Assembly (NCBI GenBank): GCA_947498815.1
Contig: CANMLU010000001.1
Coordinates: 186,001-250,000, forward strand
Direction: 5' to 3'
Length of the DNA stretch: 64,000 bases
Origin: an uncultured Aquimarina sp.
GTDB taxonomy: Bacteria > Bacteroidota > Bacteroidia > Flavobacteriales > Flavobacteriaceae
A program made the translations under genes and the position numbers. The notes beneath the pieces are model-generated. The model made no database searches, was not told the DNA's origin, and saw nothing but the letters and a program-made list of their open reading frames with translations. Below, piece after piece: positions 8,897-17,080 of the stretch (the first letter of the stretch is position 1; the number at the start of each line of letters is the position of its first letter).

Positions 8897-9026
8897 GTGT
8901 ATGTGTATTGTTTTGAGATTGAAATTAATTTTTTGCGAAAGCAAAATACAAAACTAATGTCAAAACAAGAGTGGTCAAGATGTTTTTTGTACTTTGGATT
9001 TTTAATATTTGGAATATATCACACGA

Positions 9027-10712
9027 ATGAGATGGACACTGAAACCCGAGCCACAAGCTTCACTTATAAATAAGCTTGCCGAAGCACTAAATGTAGATGT
9101 TATAATCGCTTCACTATTGGTGCAAAGAGGAATAGAAACCTTTGAAGATGCCAAAAAATTTTTCAGACCTTCTCTTGAAGATTTACATGACCCTTTTTTG
9201 ATGAAGGATATGGATAAAGCAGTATCAAGGATTAAAAAAGCTGTTGATGCAAGGGAAAATATAATGGTTTATGGCGATTACGATGTAGATGGAACAACTT
9301 CTGTTGCGCTAATGTCTTCGTATTTAAAAACACTATCTCCTCAAATCGCAACTTATATTCCTGATCGATACAACGAAGGTTATGGTATCTCATATGCAGG
9401 AATCGATTATGCCTGTGATAATGATATTTCATTAATTGTGGCATTGGATTGTGGTATTAAAGCCATCGAAAAAGTGGCATATGCCAAGTCAAAGGGAGTA
9501 GACTTTATTATTTGTGATCATCATAGACCGGGAGATCAGATTCCTGATGCGGTTGCGGTTTTAGATCCCAAGCGCGAAGATTGCGAATATCCTTACAAAG
9601 AACTTTGTGGGTGCGGAGTAGGTTTTAAATTGATTCAGGCATTAGCTAGCACACTAGGCCAAACCATAGATGATTTATTGCCTTATTTGGATTTGGTAGC
9701 TACGGCTATAGGAGCCGATATTGTACCAATTACAGGAGAGAATCGAGTATTGGCACATTATGGTTTGCATGTTATCAATACCTATCCCCGAATAGGTTTT
9801 AAAGCGATGCTATCGGAAGTAAAAAAGGAGAACCTAACGATTACAGATGTGGTGTTTATGATTGCACCAAGAATTAATGCAGCTGGGCGAATGAAACATG
9901 GTCTGCATGCGGTTAATCTCTTGACTGAAGAAAACCTTGAGACGGCCTTACAATTTGCGTCCGAAATCGAAACGTATAATAGCGATCGAAAAGAGGCGGA
10001 TAAAAATATCACCGAACAAGCCCTGGCTCAAATAAAGGATAACAAAGAAGAAGATAAATATACTACTGTTGTTTACGATGAAAACTGGCATAAAGGAGTC
10101 ATTGGTATTGTGGCCTCAAGGTTAACTGAAACCTACTATCGCCCCACATTGGTTTTTACAAAAAGCGGTGACAAGCTTGCTGCATCTGCAAGATCTGTAA
10201 AGGGATTTGATGTGTATAATGCATTGGATGCTTGCTCTGCTCATATTGAGCAATTTGGAGGGCATAAATATGCCGCGGGATTAACATTGCTCGAAGAACA
10301 ATATGAGTCTTTTAAACAAAAATTTGAAGAAGTAGTATCGTCTTCCATTGACAAGAAATTACTCACCCCCGAGATTTCTATAGATATGGCGATCAAACTG
10401 GATCAAATTACACCTAGATTTTATCGAATCCTTAAACAATTTGGACCTTTTGGTCCAGGAAATATGACTCCCGTATTTATGACTGAAGGATTAAAAGATA
10501 CCGGATATGGTAAATGTGTCGGAGCCGATGATAAACATCTTAAATGTAAGGTGAAAAAGAATGGTATTGCAGTTGGTGCCATTGGTTTTGGATTGGGATC
10601 AAAGCAAAATGTGATTGTTGATGAACACTATTTTAAAGCGGCATATACCATTGATGAGAATGAATGGAATGGAGAGATATCTCTACAATTAATATTGAAA
10701 GACATCAATTAA
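9027..10712 (+). CDS. recJ: Single-stranded-DNA-specific exonuclease RecJ
   Basis: RecJ is a 5'-3' single-strand exonuclease of recombination and mismatch repair. The 561 residues from the ATG at 9027 carry the DHH-family motifs in order: MVYGDYDVDGTTSVALM, VALDCGIKA, IICDHHRPGDQIPDAVAVLDPK, CGCGVGFKLIQAL and RINAAGRMKHGLHAV. These are followed by the DHHA1 region with ASARSVKGFDVYNAL and FGGHKYAAGLTL, and a C-terminal OB-like part (PFGPGNMTPVF). A TTG six codons upstream is an alternative start. It is divergent from the AhpD-like gene by about 130 bp. Confidence 0.97.
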   Translation: MRWTLKPEPQASLINKLAEALNVDVIIASLLVQRGIETFEDAKKFFRPSLEDLHDPFLMKDMDKAVSRIKKAVDARENIMVYGDYDVDGTTSVALMSSYLKTLSPQIATYIPDRYNEGYGISYAGIDYACDNDISLIVALDCGIKAIEKVAYAKSKGVDFIICDHHRPGDQIPDAVAVLDPKREDCEYPYKELCGCGVGFKLIQALASTLGQTIDDLLPYLDLVATAIGADIVPITGENRVLAHYGLHVINTYPRIGFKAMLSEVKKENLTITDVVFMIAPRINAAGRMKHGLHAVNLLTEENLETALQFASEIETYNSDRKEADKNITEQALAQIKDNKEEDKYTTVVYDENWHKGVIGIVASRLTETYYRPTLVFTKSGDKLAASARSVKGFDVYNALDACSAHIEQFGGHKYAAGLTLLEEQYESFKQKFEEVVSSSIDKKLLTPEISIDMAIKLDQITPRFYRILKQFGPFGPGNMTPVFMTEGLKDTGYGKCVGADDKHLKCKVKKNGIAVGAIGFGLGSKQNVIVDEHYFKAAYTIDENEWNGEISLQLILKDIN

Positions 10713-10816
10713 TTGACGTTTCTGTCTTCTTGAATGGAGGCGAGAGATAAATTAACTTATTTTTATTTAGATTTATTATAAATAGTTATTATTTTTGATT
10801 CAAAATAGAACTCAAA

Positions 10817-11170
10817 ATGAACGCTATTGATAAAATTTACAGCAACCAAATGGGCATTTCCTTTTTTTGGAAAAGAGAAACCCAAACCGATATGCCCAAA
10901 GTTCAACTTGTTTTTAGGGATATAGGCTTTCTACTTTCATTAAATGAATTAAAAGATTTTTCAGATTCCTGTATGACGACCATGCAATCCCAATGTTGTG
11001 CCGAATGTCAAGATATAGGAAATTGCAGATCTTTATTATTGAGAACACCTTCCGAAAAGATTGATCTTGCAGTAAGCAAAGATGAGGTACAGCAGATTCA
11101 TGAGCTAATTAATGGTACAATTTTTCGGATCGAATTAAAACATTGGATAAAAAATTGCAGCCAAAATTGA
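10817..11170 (+). CDS. Hypothetical cysteine-containing protein
   Basis: This 117-residue protein is soluble, with no signal peptide. Five cysteines cluster in the middle (SCMTTMQSQCCAECQDIGNC), which could bind a metal, but the spacing matches no site I can name. The N-terminal half (SNQMGISFFWKRE, VQLVFRDIGFLLSLNELKDF) resembles small conserved Flavobacteriia proteins of unknown function. It follows recJ by about 100 bp on the same strand. The three-base space before the ATG is AT-rich with no Shine-Dalgarno. No function is assigned. Confidence 0.65.
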   Translation: MNAIDKIYSNQMGISFFWKRETQTDMPKVQLVFRDIGFLLSLNELKDFSDSCMTTMQSQCCAECQDIGNCRSLLLRTPSEKIDLAVSKDEVQQIHELINGTIFRIELKHWIKNCSQN

Positions 11171-11306
11171 CAATGCCTTTAATAACGTTGTACATATTCA
11201 ACCAAACATTGGTCTGCATAAGTGATCCAAATATCCAATCCCAAAGAAAAGTATTGGATACCTTCCCTTGGATTCGGATTTCTAATCAAATGGGTAATTA
11301 TAGTTC

Positions 11307-11546
11307 TTATCCACTACATAGTATACCCCAGTTTTTAGCAGTAGGAAACCCACAAGTGCTGTCGTACGCAGAACTGATACTAATCAATTGTCGACCCCTC
11401 ACCCCGCAAAATGCATTGCCATTTATATACGACCAGCACTGGACATAATAGCTCCTATTTCTTACTGCTGCATTTCCATTAATTTCGTTCTGAGCTTTTT
11501 TACTAAGCTCCTGAATACCTTGGACTTTCAAAATTTTTTTTAACAT
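11307..11546 (-). CDS. Four-cysteine secreted-peptide precursor, bacteriocin-like leader (copy 1)
   Basis: The start is placed at the ATG at 11546, giving 79 residues that begin MLKKILKVQGIQELSKKAQ. This leader resembles the double-glycine leaders of Bacteroidota bacteriocin-like peptides, but the cleavage region reads INGN rather than GG. The presumed core has four cysteines spaced C-x9-C-x17-C-x11-C. The neighbouring copy shares exactly this spacing despite little other identity, which implies two structural disulfides or other cross-links. No transporter, modification enzyme or immunity gene is visible nearby. Activity (toxin, pheromone, adhesin) is unknown. Confidence 0.7.
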   Translation of the reverse strand: MLKKILKVQGIQELSKKAQNEINGNAAVRNRSYYVQCWSYINGNAFCGVRGRQLISISSAYDSTCGFPTAKNWGILCSG

Positions 11547-11671
11547 AATCTTGGTTTTAAGAGATTTTACTTTCAAAGTATGTAAACAAAAAAGGTTTAA
11601 CAAGCACCTTTTTATAAATAGCTGGTATAACTTTATAACTGTTGCTTTTCATTTGATAACCTAGAAAATTG

Positions 11672-11773
11672 ATAGTAAACTACTTTGTTAATCGAAATAC
11701 AAATGCATCAGTAGAATCATTTAATGCAAAAATAAAAGCCTTTAGAGCACAATTAAGAGGAATCAAAACGTAG
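11672..11773 (+). pseudogene. C-terminal remnant of an ISL3-like DDE transposase
   Basis: In frame, the DNA from about 11690 reads NRNTNASVESFNAKIKAFRA followed by QLRGIKT and a TAG at 11771-11773. ASVESFN-KIK-FR is the signature around the last acidic residue (Glu) of ISL3/IS1001-like transposases. Only about 30 codons remain and the rest of the element is missing, so this is a dead fragment. It abuts the upstream region of four-cysteine peptide copy 1; the part before about 11685 is homologous to the upstream region of copy 2 and so belongs to that gene's control region. Confidence 0.65.
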
Positions 11774-11843
11774 AACTCTTCCTTATTAACCTGAGTTCGA
11801 TGTAAGGAATTGATTAAAAAAAGCCGTTAAATTGATTTTTCCT

Positions 11844-11916
11844 AGTGACCTCTCGACTCCGCTCGAGGTGGTGGCAGAAGAAAAATTGTACTTGGACAAG
11901 CTCAGTAGGACAATCG
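11844..11916. repeat. Interspersed intergenic repeat, diverged copy B
   Basis: CCTCTCGActccgcTCGAGGT forms a hairpin and is followed by TTGGACAAGCTCAGTAGGACA, a diverged version of the CTTCGACAnGCTCAGG core seen at 8180 and 35280. It sits between the transposase remnant and the end of four-cysteine peptide copy 2. Confidence 0.45.
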
Positions 11917-11927
11917 AAATTAAGCTT

Positions 11928-12158
11928 TTATTTACATGTTACAATAAAATTGTTTGTACCAGGAAACCAGCAACCTCCATTACCTTCATTAGTAACTCCA
12001 ACTAGAGATTGACCTTGAGATTTGCAATAGCTATAGCCGCCTGGAAAAAAAACACAAGAGAGACGGTATTGGGAGTATCCCAAATTTCCTTTAACTTCCT
12101 TTTTAACTTTTTTACTAAGCTCATGCACACCTTCTGCTTTCAATATTTTTTTTAACAT
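11928..12158 (-). CDS. Four-cysteine secreted-peptide precursor, bacteriocin-like leader (copy 2)
   Basis: There are two adjacent ATGs; the second (12158) matches the conserved MLKKILK start of copy 1 and gives 76 residues. The leader MLKKILKAEGVHELSKKVK ends KEVKGN, again with GN in place of GG. The core is divergent from copy 1 except for C-x9-C-x17-C-x11-C, an FP after the third cysteine and a Gly after Cys2. The upstream DNA of the two copies is also similar (shared TTTATGCAAACA-like and TTTGATAA blocks), so the duplication included the control region. No processing genes are present. Confidence 0.7.
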   Translation of the reverse strand: MLKKILKAEGVHELSKKVKKEVKGNLGYSQYRLSCVFFPGGYSYCKSQGQSLVGVTNEGNGGCWFPGTNNFIVTCK

Positions 12159-12386
12159 CATCTTGATTTTAATGAGATTTTTAGTAAAATTATGCAAACA
12201 AAAAAGGTGCAACTATCAATTTCTTATAAGTAGGCAGTCTGACTTAATAACTATTCTTTTTAATTTGATAATTAACAAAATTGACAGGATTAGACTACTA
12301 ATTAGAGATGATTTATAATTTTGTTTTTATTGAAGACATTTCTTATCGATTGAATTATGGATAAGGATACTTGTTAAACTTTTTCA

Positions 12387-13319
12387 TTATCGAATAAAAT
12401 CAGCAATTTTATAGACTATTTCTTTAGCTTTCGTTTCCTGGATAAAGTGCTTCTCGTCTATAAAATGAATATCCTCTTCTTTCACTTTTAAAGCATTGGA
12501 GGCTTTGGTTTGTTGAGGTGGCCATTGTAACATAGTATCATGAATTCCCCATATTACCGAAACAGGAATGGCAATATTTTCAAAAATGTTGGTGTAGTCT
12601 GGTAATTCATTGCAGGTTTGACTAAAAAAATAATACATAGCATCTGTTTTACCTTCAAGCAATGGAGTTTTATACCCTTCTATATCCAAAGAGTTTAGTG
12701 TGTTTTCTTTTAAACCGGTTTTGAATAGATTTTTCAACAAGGTATTTGTGGTTACCCCATTGCGATAAGCCCACATCGCAGTTTTGGCAAACCCACCGGG
12801 TTTCATTCTTACGGGAGGATAAAACCCTACTTCATAAATGATGGTGTTAAGTACAATTAGTTTTTCAATTCTGCCGGAGTCTTGTTTCATAAGTTCCCAG
12901 GTCCATAATCCACCAGCATCATGCATTACATGAGACCACTTTTCAATACCAAGCGATTTCATAAGCTCCAGGAGACGCCTGGCATGATTTTCGGCATTGT
13001 ATATTTCAAAACCTTCTGGAGAATCACTAGATCCATACCCAAGCATATCCGGAACAATCACCCGATATCCTCTGTCAACCAAAGGATCAATCATTTTGCG
13101 ATACAACCAACCCGAGGTGGGTACACCATGAAGCAAAAGAATTACAGGACCTTTTCCTTTGTCGATATACTTTATCAGACCATCATCTGTAGGATACAGT
13201 CTTTGATCTGCTCTAAAATCTTCGTAGGTAATCTGATTTTTTCGAATTTTGGTATTCTCGTATGGTTTACATGAAAAAAGTAATACCCCTACTAGGGCTA
13301 GTACAAAAAACTTCTGCAT
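12387..13319 (-). CDS. Alpha/beta-hydrolase lipoprotein, haloalkane-dehalogenase/epoxide-hydrolase-like
   Basis: This 310-residue protein has a lipoprotein signal (LVGVLLFSC, Cys17), so it is membrane-tethered. The alpha/beta-hydrolase core shows the oxyanion motif HGVPTSGW (from His64), PDMLGYGSSD, a nucleophile elbow VMHDAGGLW with Asp134 in the nucleophile position, an acid in WGIHDTM and a C-terminal catalytic His in DEKHFIQE. An Asp nucleophile points to the haloalkane dehalogenase/epoxide hydrolase branch. The usual Trp after it (HDWGG) is Ala here, so the substrate is uncertain. It is the last gene before the four-cysteine peptides and has its own transcript. Confidence 0.85.
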   Translation of the reverse strand: MQKFFVLALVGVLLFSCKPYENTKIRKNQITYEDFRADQRLYPTDDGLIKYIDKGKGPVILLLHGVPTSGWLYRKMIDPLVDRGYRVIVPDMLGYGSSDSPEGFEIYNAENHARRLLELMKSLGIEKWSHVMHDAGGLWTWELMKQDSGRIEKLIVLNTIIYEVGFYPPVRMKPGGFAKTAMWAYRNGVTTNTLLKNLFKTGLKENTLNSLDIEGYKTPLLEGKTDAMYYFFSQTCNELPDYTNIFENIAIPVSVIWGIHDTMLQWPPQQTKASNALKVKEEDIHFIDEKHFIQETKAKEIVYKIADFIR

Positions 13320-13455
13320 GGTTATGATGATTTATGAGCTAGCAATTTACTTAAAATCATTTTTCTATGCCATAGAGTTTTAAAATTTTATGTGGATTAA
13401 GGTCCAAATCAATATTTTTATAATGTTACATATAATGGAGTGAGTATATAAATAC

Positions 13456-13495
13456 AATAATCCCGATTTGAGTACGTACTCAAATCGGGATTATT
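13456..13495. terminator. Perfect 40-bp palindromic terminator
   Basis: Two 20-base arms (AATAATCCCGATTTGAGTAC and its exact complement) meet without a spacer, and T-rich DNA flanks both sides. It lies 19 bp past the stop of the minus-strand beta-helix lipoprotein, whose transcript it should end. Confidence 0.85.
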
Positions 13496-13513
13496 TTTCT
13501 TTTTGGAATTCAA

Positions 13514-15052
13514 TTAATTTACGATCTCGATATTAGAAGGGACATTAATTATTGTGTCTTTAACTATGCCTCCTTCTATATTCCCCCATACGTCAGTGTA
13601 TATAAATCTGTGATTTCCACCGCCAGTAATATAGGCACCGTAGTCCTGTGTTTTGGCATTAGGTTGCTGATCACTATATATCTTGGTTCCGTTTATATAA
13701 CAGTTTTGAGATTTATATAAATATAAACCAGAAAATTTCCTGGAATCTAAAACATCTCTACCATTGTTATATATATAGGTTTCTGAACCTATTGAAACTC
13801 CTCCTGCTACATTATAGACTCCGATTCCCTGCTTATAGTTATCATAAATTAACGAATTATCAATGCTATGACCTCCACCGGATTCAATTCTAATACCATT
13901 GTTACCACTAATAAGATTATTTCTGTTATAATGACCATGAATAATTGCATTGTTTATCTGAACTTTTGATGATCCATCATGGATTAGAAGATTATGTCTA
14001 GCATTCTTTTCAAGATGAACATTAGACAGTAATATATGCTTGGATCCTGTTATGGTTATTCCTTCAAGTATGTTCTCATAAGAGTGTACATTATCAACAA
14101 TAGTGTAGTCTGAAGGATTTGTATCTTTGTGCCCTATATTTAAGCCTGATCCGGAAGCTCCAGAAGAAGTGATGTTATTCACTTTACAATATTTTCCATT
14201 AACCGAAATATTAGAGTATACGAATTTACTTAGGTCTGTTGTCTCCAACGCTTCTTGCCTATAGTACTCAAGGCCATTATTAAAGCTTTTCAGATTTAAG
14301 TAATCACAATAATTTGAGTTTGATGACCCAACTCCAGTTGCAAAATTATTTTCAGTCCGGCTTCCATCAATGGTTATGTTATTAGAGTAATTAATTATAA
14401 TCGCAGTACCGAAATTATTATAACCATTTACATTTTTACAGTAAACATTTTCACTATGATCAATAAAAATTCCTCCAGCTGGTGTAACTTGCTTTTGTTC
14501 ACCGTTAACGGTTTCTATTACATCAACATTTTCAATGGTAACATTTGATGAATTAGTCAATTTTAGGCCAGAAAACCTATTGCAATCATTATGCATTGAT
14601 AAGTTTTCATCGGGATAATTTCCATCTATGATAAGATTTTTCAAGACTATATTGGTATTACCCGTAATATCTTTGTTTCTTATCATATCAAATATGATCA
14701 CAGAAAATGCACTATTGCATTCTGGAGACCCCAGTGTTGTTATTCTCTCAATTGTGGAACCACTAAAATCTATCTCCAAATTTGATGGGATATATAAAGT
14801 ACCATCAATACAATAGGTGTCTTTATCAATAACTAATCTCTTTTTTTCATTTGCAGCAATATCTATTAAATTTTGGATTTCGGAGCGATTAATAGAACAA
14901 TCGGAATTGGCTTTTAAAAAATAGGGCGCTTTTGAAGCATAAATTACATTAGCATTAGCGGGCTCTTCATAAACTATGATTTCTTCCTTTGAGCAAGAAA
15001 TAAGCAGTAATAAAAGAACAAAGTTTAGGATAAAATAATTAGCTTTTTTCAT
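13514..15052 (-). CDS. Right-handed parallel beta-helix lipoprotein
   Basis: This 512-residue protein has a lipoprotein signal (LLLLLISC, Cys20). The rest is dominated by repeated turns of the form N-x-x-I-D/N-x-x-x-I-x-x-N (for example NVTIENVDVIETVNG, NITIDGSRTENN, KVNNITSSGASGSGL, KVQINNAIIHGHY), typical of pectate-lyase/NosD-like parallel beta-helices. Such proteins often bind or cleave polysaccharides, but no catalytic residues can be assigned. The N-terminal part about residues 45-100 (NEKKRLVIDKDTYCIDGTLY) looks like the capping segment of the fold. The gene is monocistronic, with a strong terminator after it. Confidence 0.85.
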   Translation of the reverse strand: MKKANYFILNFVLLLLLISCSKEEIIVYEEPANANVIYASKAPYFLKANSDCSINRSEIQNLIDIAANEKKRLVIDKDTYCIDGTLYIPSNLEIDFSGSTIERITTLGSPECNSAFSVIIFDMIRNKDITGNTNIVLKNLIIDGNYPDENLSMHNDCNRFSGLKLTNSSNVTIENVDVIETVNGEQKQVTPAGGIFIDHSENVYCKNVNGYNNFGTAIIINYSNNITIDGSRTENNFATGVGSSNSNYCDYLNLKSFNNGLEYYRQEALETTDLSKFVYSNISVNGKYCKVNNITSSGASGSGLNIGHKDTNPSDYTIVDNVHSYENILEGITITGSKHILLSNVHLEKNARHNLLIHDGSSKVQINNAIIHGHYNRNNLISGNNGIRIESGGGHSIDNSLIYDNYKQGIGVYNVAGGVSIGSETYIYNNGRDVLDSRKFSGLYLYKSQNCYINGTKIYSDQQPNAKTQDYGAYITGGGNHRFIYTDVWGNIEGGIVKDTIINVPSNIEIVN

Positions 15053-15199
15053 GAGTTGTTTTTTTGGGTTAATGTATTCGTATATGTCACATATTGTATA
15101 AATGCTATCTACATAAACACATATTTATAATGAAGTCATCTTGACATTTTTGCAAAATTAAAATATCTCAGTTTCATTTTTCGGAACTGAGATGTTTTA

Positions 15200-15652
15200 T
15201 TAATAAATATCATGTATAATGATTTCATTCCCGTTAAAGCTAAAACTATCACCAATAGTCTTACCCAGAAGTAATTTACCAACAGGAGTGTTTGGAGCAA
15301 TAACAAAGTACTCTCCACTATCAGTGGTTATTTTGCCTATTGAAATACTAATGAAGTAATTGCCTTGTGAGGTAGCAACCAAACTACCTAAGCCTATGTA
15401 TTCTGATGGTGATGAAATATCGGTTTTGGCCACGATTTCTTGAAGTTTTTGTACTTCGGCAAGTTGTTTGCCAGCTTTTTCACGCTCGAGTTGCAGCATG
15501 GCTCGACCAGTTTCGTGTTTATCACCTGCTGTACTTTTGGTTTCAGAACGTAATGATTCTTGAATAGATGCAATTCTTTGTTGAATACGCCCAAGACGAT
15601 CCTTTACAAATTGCTGGCAATGATTATAGAGTTGTTCTTTGGTGGTTTTCAA
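15200..15652 (-). CDS. GreA/GreB-family transcription elongation factor-like protein
   Basis: This 150-residue protein has a long N-terminal coiled coil (about residues 1-75, with KHETGRAMLQLEREKAGKQL) and a C-terminal globular part (GLGSLVATSQGNYFISI, then IAPNTPVGKLLLGKTIGDSF) that matches the FKBP-like domain of GreA/GreB. Those factors insert the coiled coil into RNA polymerase and stimulate transcript cleavage. The tip acidic residues (D43/E47 region, GDKHE) are present, so activity is plausible. Similar proteins are sometimes mislabelled 3-oxoacyl-ACP synthase in databases; nothing here supports that. It stands alone. Confidence 0.8.
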   Translation of the reverse strand: MKTTKEQLYNHCQQFVKDRLGRIQQRIASIQESLRSETKSTAGDKHETGRAMLQLEREKAGKQLAEVQKLQEIVAKTDISSPSEYIGLGSLVATSQGNYFISISIGKITTDSGEYFVIAPNTPVGKLLLGKTIGDSFSFNGNEIIIHDIY

Positions 15653-15753
15653 ACAAGGTAAAGATTTAAGATCTCAATATAGAATAACCTTACCAATTGC
15701 ACAAGCATTGCCAAGCACTATCTATGTTCAAAAAGGAAGAAAAAGAATTAGTC

Positions 15754-16290
15754 TTACAGCTTTGGCAAAAACACATCGACCGTTGCTTCCAAGTAACCGG
15801 TGTTACTTTGCTTAAAGTTTACGATCCTACAGTCTTCTGCAATTAGTGCGATCTCATCAATTTGGATTCTGGGATCATCTTTAAAATAAATTTGAGTTTC
15901 TAAAGTTGCATATCCCTGCGCAGAAATTTTGTAATGAAAATGTCTTGCTCTATAGCCATACACTCCAGGCCGGATGGTTCTTAATCGATATTGACCATTT
16001 TTATTGGTAATTATGATTCCTGATAATGTGGTTTGAGAAGGAAAATAGAAATTGCCATCGTTATGATAAGCCCCAACATCGTCTGCATGCCATACTTCGA
16101 TTTTTGCATTGGGTACAGGCTGTTTGTTTTTGGTGTATACTTTTCCAGAAATGAGAGTTGAAATCCCGGGGAGATTATTAGCATTTAGATTTACTATCTC
16201 TGGAGATTTAAGGTTTGTGAATGCCTGCTTTTGGATAACCATATTGGTTTTTATTCCATTGTGTTGCTGTAAAGAACTTAGGTTTTTCAT
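15754..16290 (-). CDS. Intradiol ring-cleavage dioxygenase-like protein
   Basis: The 178 residues show the beta-sandwich core of intradiol dioxygenases: SGKVYTKNKQPVPNAKIEVW, HADDVGAYHNDG, TNKNGQYRLRTIRPGVY and YRARHFHYKISAQGY. The iron ligands of the family (two Tyr and two His) correspond to Tyr in GAYHNDG, Tyr in RPGVYGYR and the His pair HFH. The N-terminal dimerisation part of catechol dioxygenases is absent, as in short DOPA-dioxygenase-like homologues. There is no clear signal peptide. Whether it cleaves catechols or is a structural relative is not settled. It has no catabolic neighbours. Confidence 0.8.
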   Translation of the reverse strand: MKNLSSLQQHNGIKTNMVIQKQAFTNLKSPEIVNLNANNLPGISTLISGKVYTKNKQPVPNAKIEVWHADDVGAYHNDGNFYFPSQTTLSGIIITNKNGQYRLRTIRPGVYGYRARHFHYKISAQGYATLETQIYFKDDPRIQIDEIALIAEDCRIVNFKQSNTGYLEATVDVFLPKL

Positions 16291-16387
16291 GTCAAATTTT
16301 ATAGTAAAGTATTAGAGGCTTTATTATTAAACAAGAAAAAGAGGTTTTACCCTACCCATTTACCTGTGTTATTTTTTTGAGAAAATA

Positions 16388-17062
16388 CTATTTGGATAAC
16401 GAAAGTGTGCCATAATTACGCATTTGAATAAAGATCCATTCTTTTCTTTTCTGAGTGTATTCTGAAGCTGGATTTGCCAAATATTTCCTGGGATTTGGTA
16501 AAATTGCTGCAATAGCCGCAGCTTCTTCCTGGTTGAGGTCGCTTGCAGATTTGTTGTACCAAAATTGTGCAGCTGCCTCTGCTCCATAGATTCCATTGCC
16601 CATTTCGATGCTATTGAGGTATATTTCCAAAATACGTTCTTTACTCCAAAAAGTTTCGATTAAAAAAGTAAAATAACCTTCTAACCCTTTGCGCACCCAA
16701 CTACGATGGGGCCATAAAAACACGTTTTTTGCAGTTTGTTGAGAAATAGTACTGGCACCACGTAGTCTTTTACCCGATTTGTGATCTGCGATTGCTTTTT
16801 CGATGGCCTCTTTGTCAAAACCACTATGTTCTATAAAACGTTGATCTTCGCTGCAGATGACGGCTAGTTGTAAGTCTTTAGAAATTTGGTTCAAGGGTAT
16901 CCAGCGATGTTGTATCGTATGTTTTTGATTCGATTGTAGTTTGCGTATTCCCATAAGAGGTGTAGCCGGTACATCTATCCATGTATAGCTGATAACCCAA
17001 ATAGGGCTCAGTATCATAAAAGCCACAAAGCTTTTAAATAAAATGAGAAGAATCTTTTTCAT
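16388..17062 (-). CDS. mtgA: Monofunctional biosynthetic peptidoglycan transglycosylase
   Basis: This GT51 glycosyltransferase polymerises lipid II into glycan strands. The 224 residues have an N-terminal transmembrane helix (about 5-25), the catalytic motif AVICSEDQRFIEHSGFD (Glu in EDQRF), GASTISQQTAKNVFLW and EIYLNSIEMGNGIYGAEAAA. There is no transpeptidase domain, which separates it from class A penicillin-binding proteins. It lies 18 bp downstream of the FAD-oxidoreductase gene on the same strand and may share a transcript, though no functional link is known. Confidence 0.95.
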   Translation of the reverse strand: MKKILLILFKSFVAFMILSPIWVISYTWIDVPATPLMGIRKLQSNQKHTIQHRWIPLNQISKDLQLAVICSEDQRFIEHSGFDKEAIEKAIADHKSGKRLRGASTISQQTAKNVFLWPHRSWVRKGLEGYFTFLIETFWSKERILEIYLNSIEMGNGIYGAEAAAQFWYNKSASDLNQEEAAAIAAILPNPRKYLANPASEYTQKRKEWIFIQMRNYGTLSLSK

Positions 17063-17080
17063 ACGTCATTACAGATTGAT

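Noticed and set aside
11143-11448. Plus-strand open frame of 101 codons
   Set aside because: It is antisense to four-cysteine peptide copy 1, overlaps the end of the upstream gene and has no coding-like features. The minus-strand peptide has a paralogue that confirms its frame.
15200-15652. Annotation as 3-oxoacyl-ACP synthase
   Set aside because: The protein has no thiolase fold or Cys-His-Asn triad. The coiled coil and FKBP-like end match GreA/GreB.
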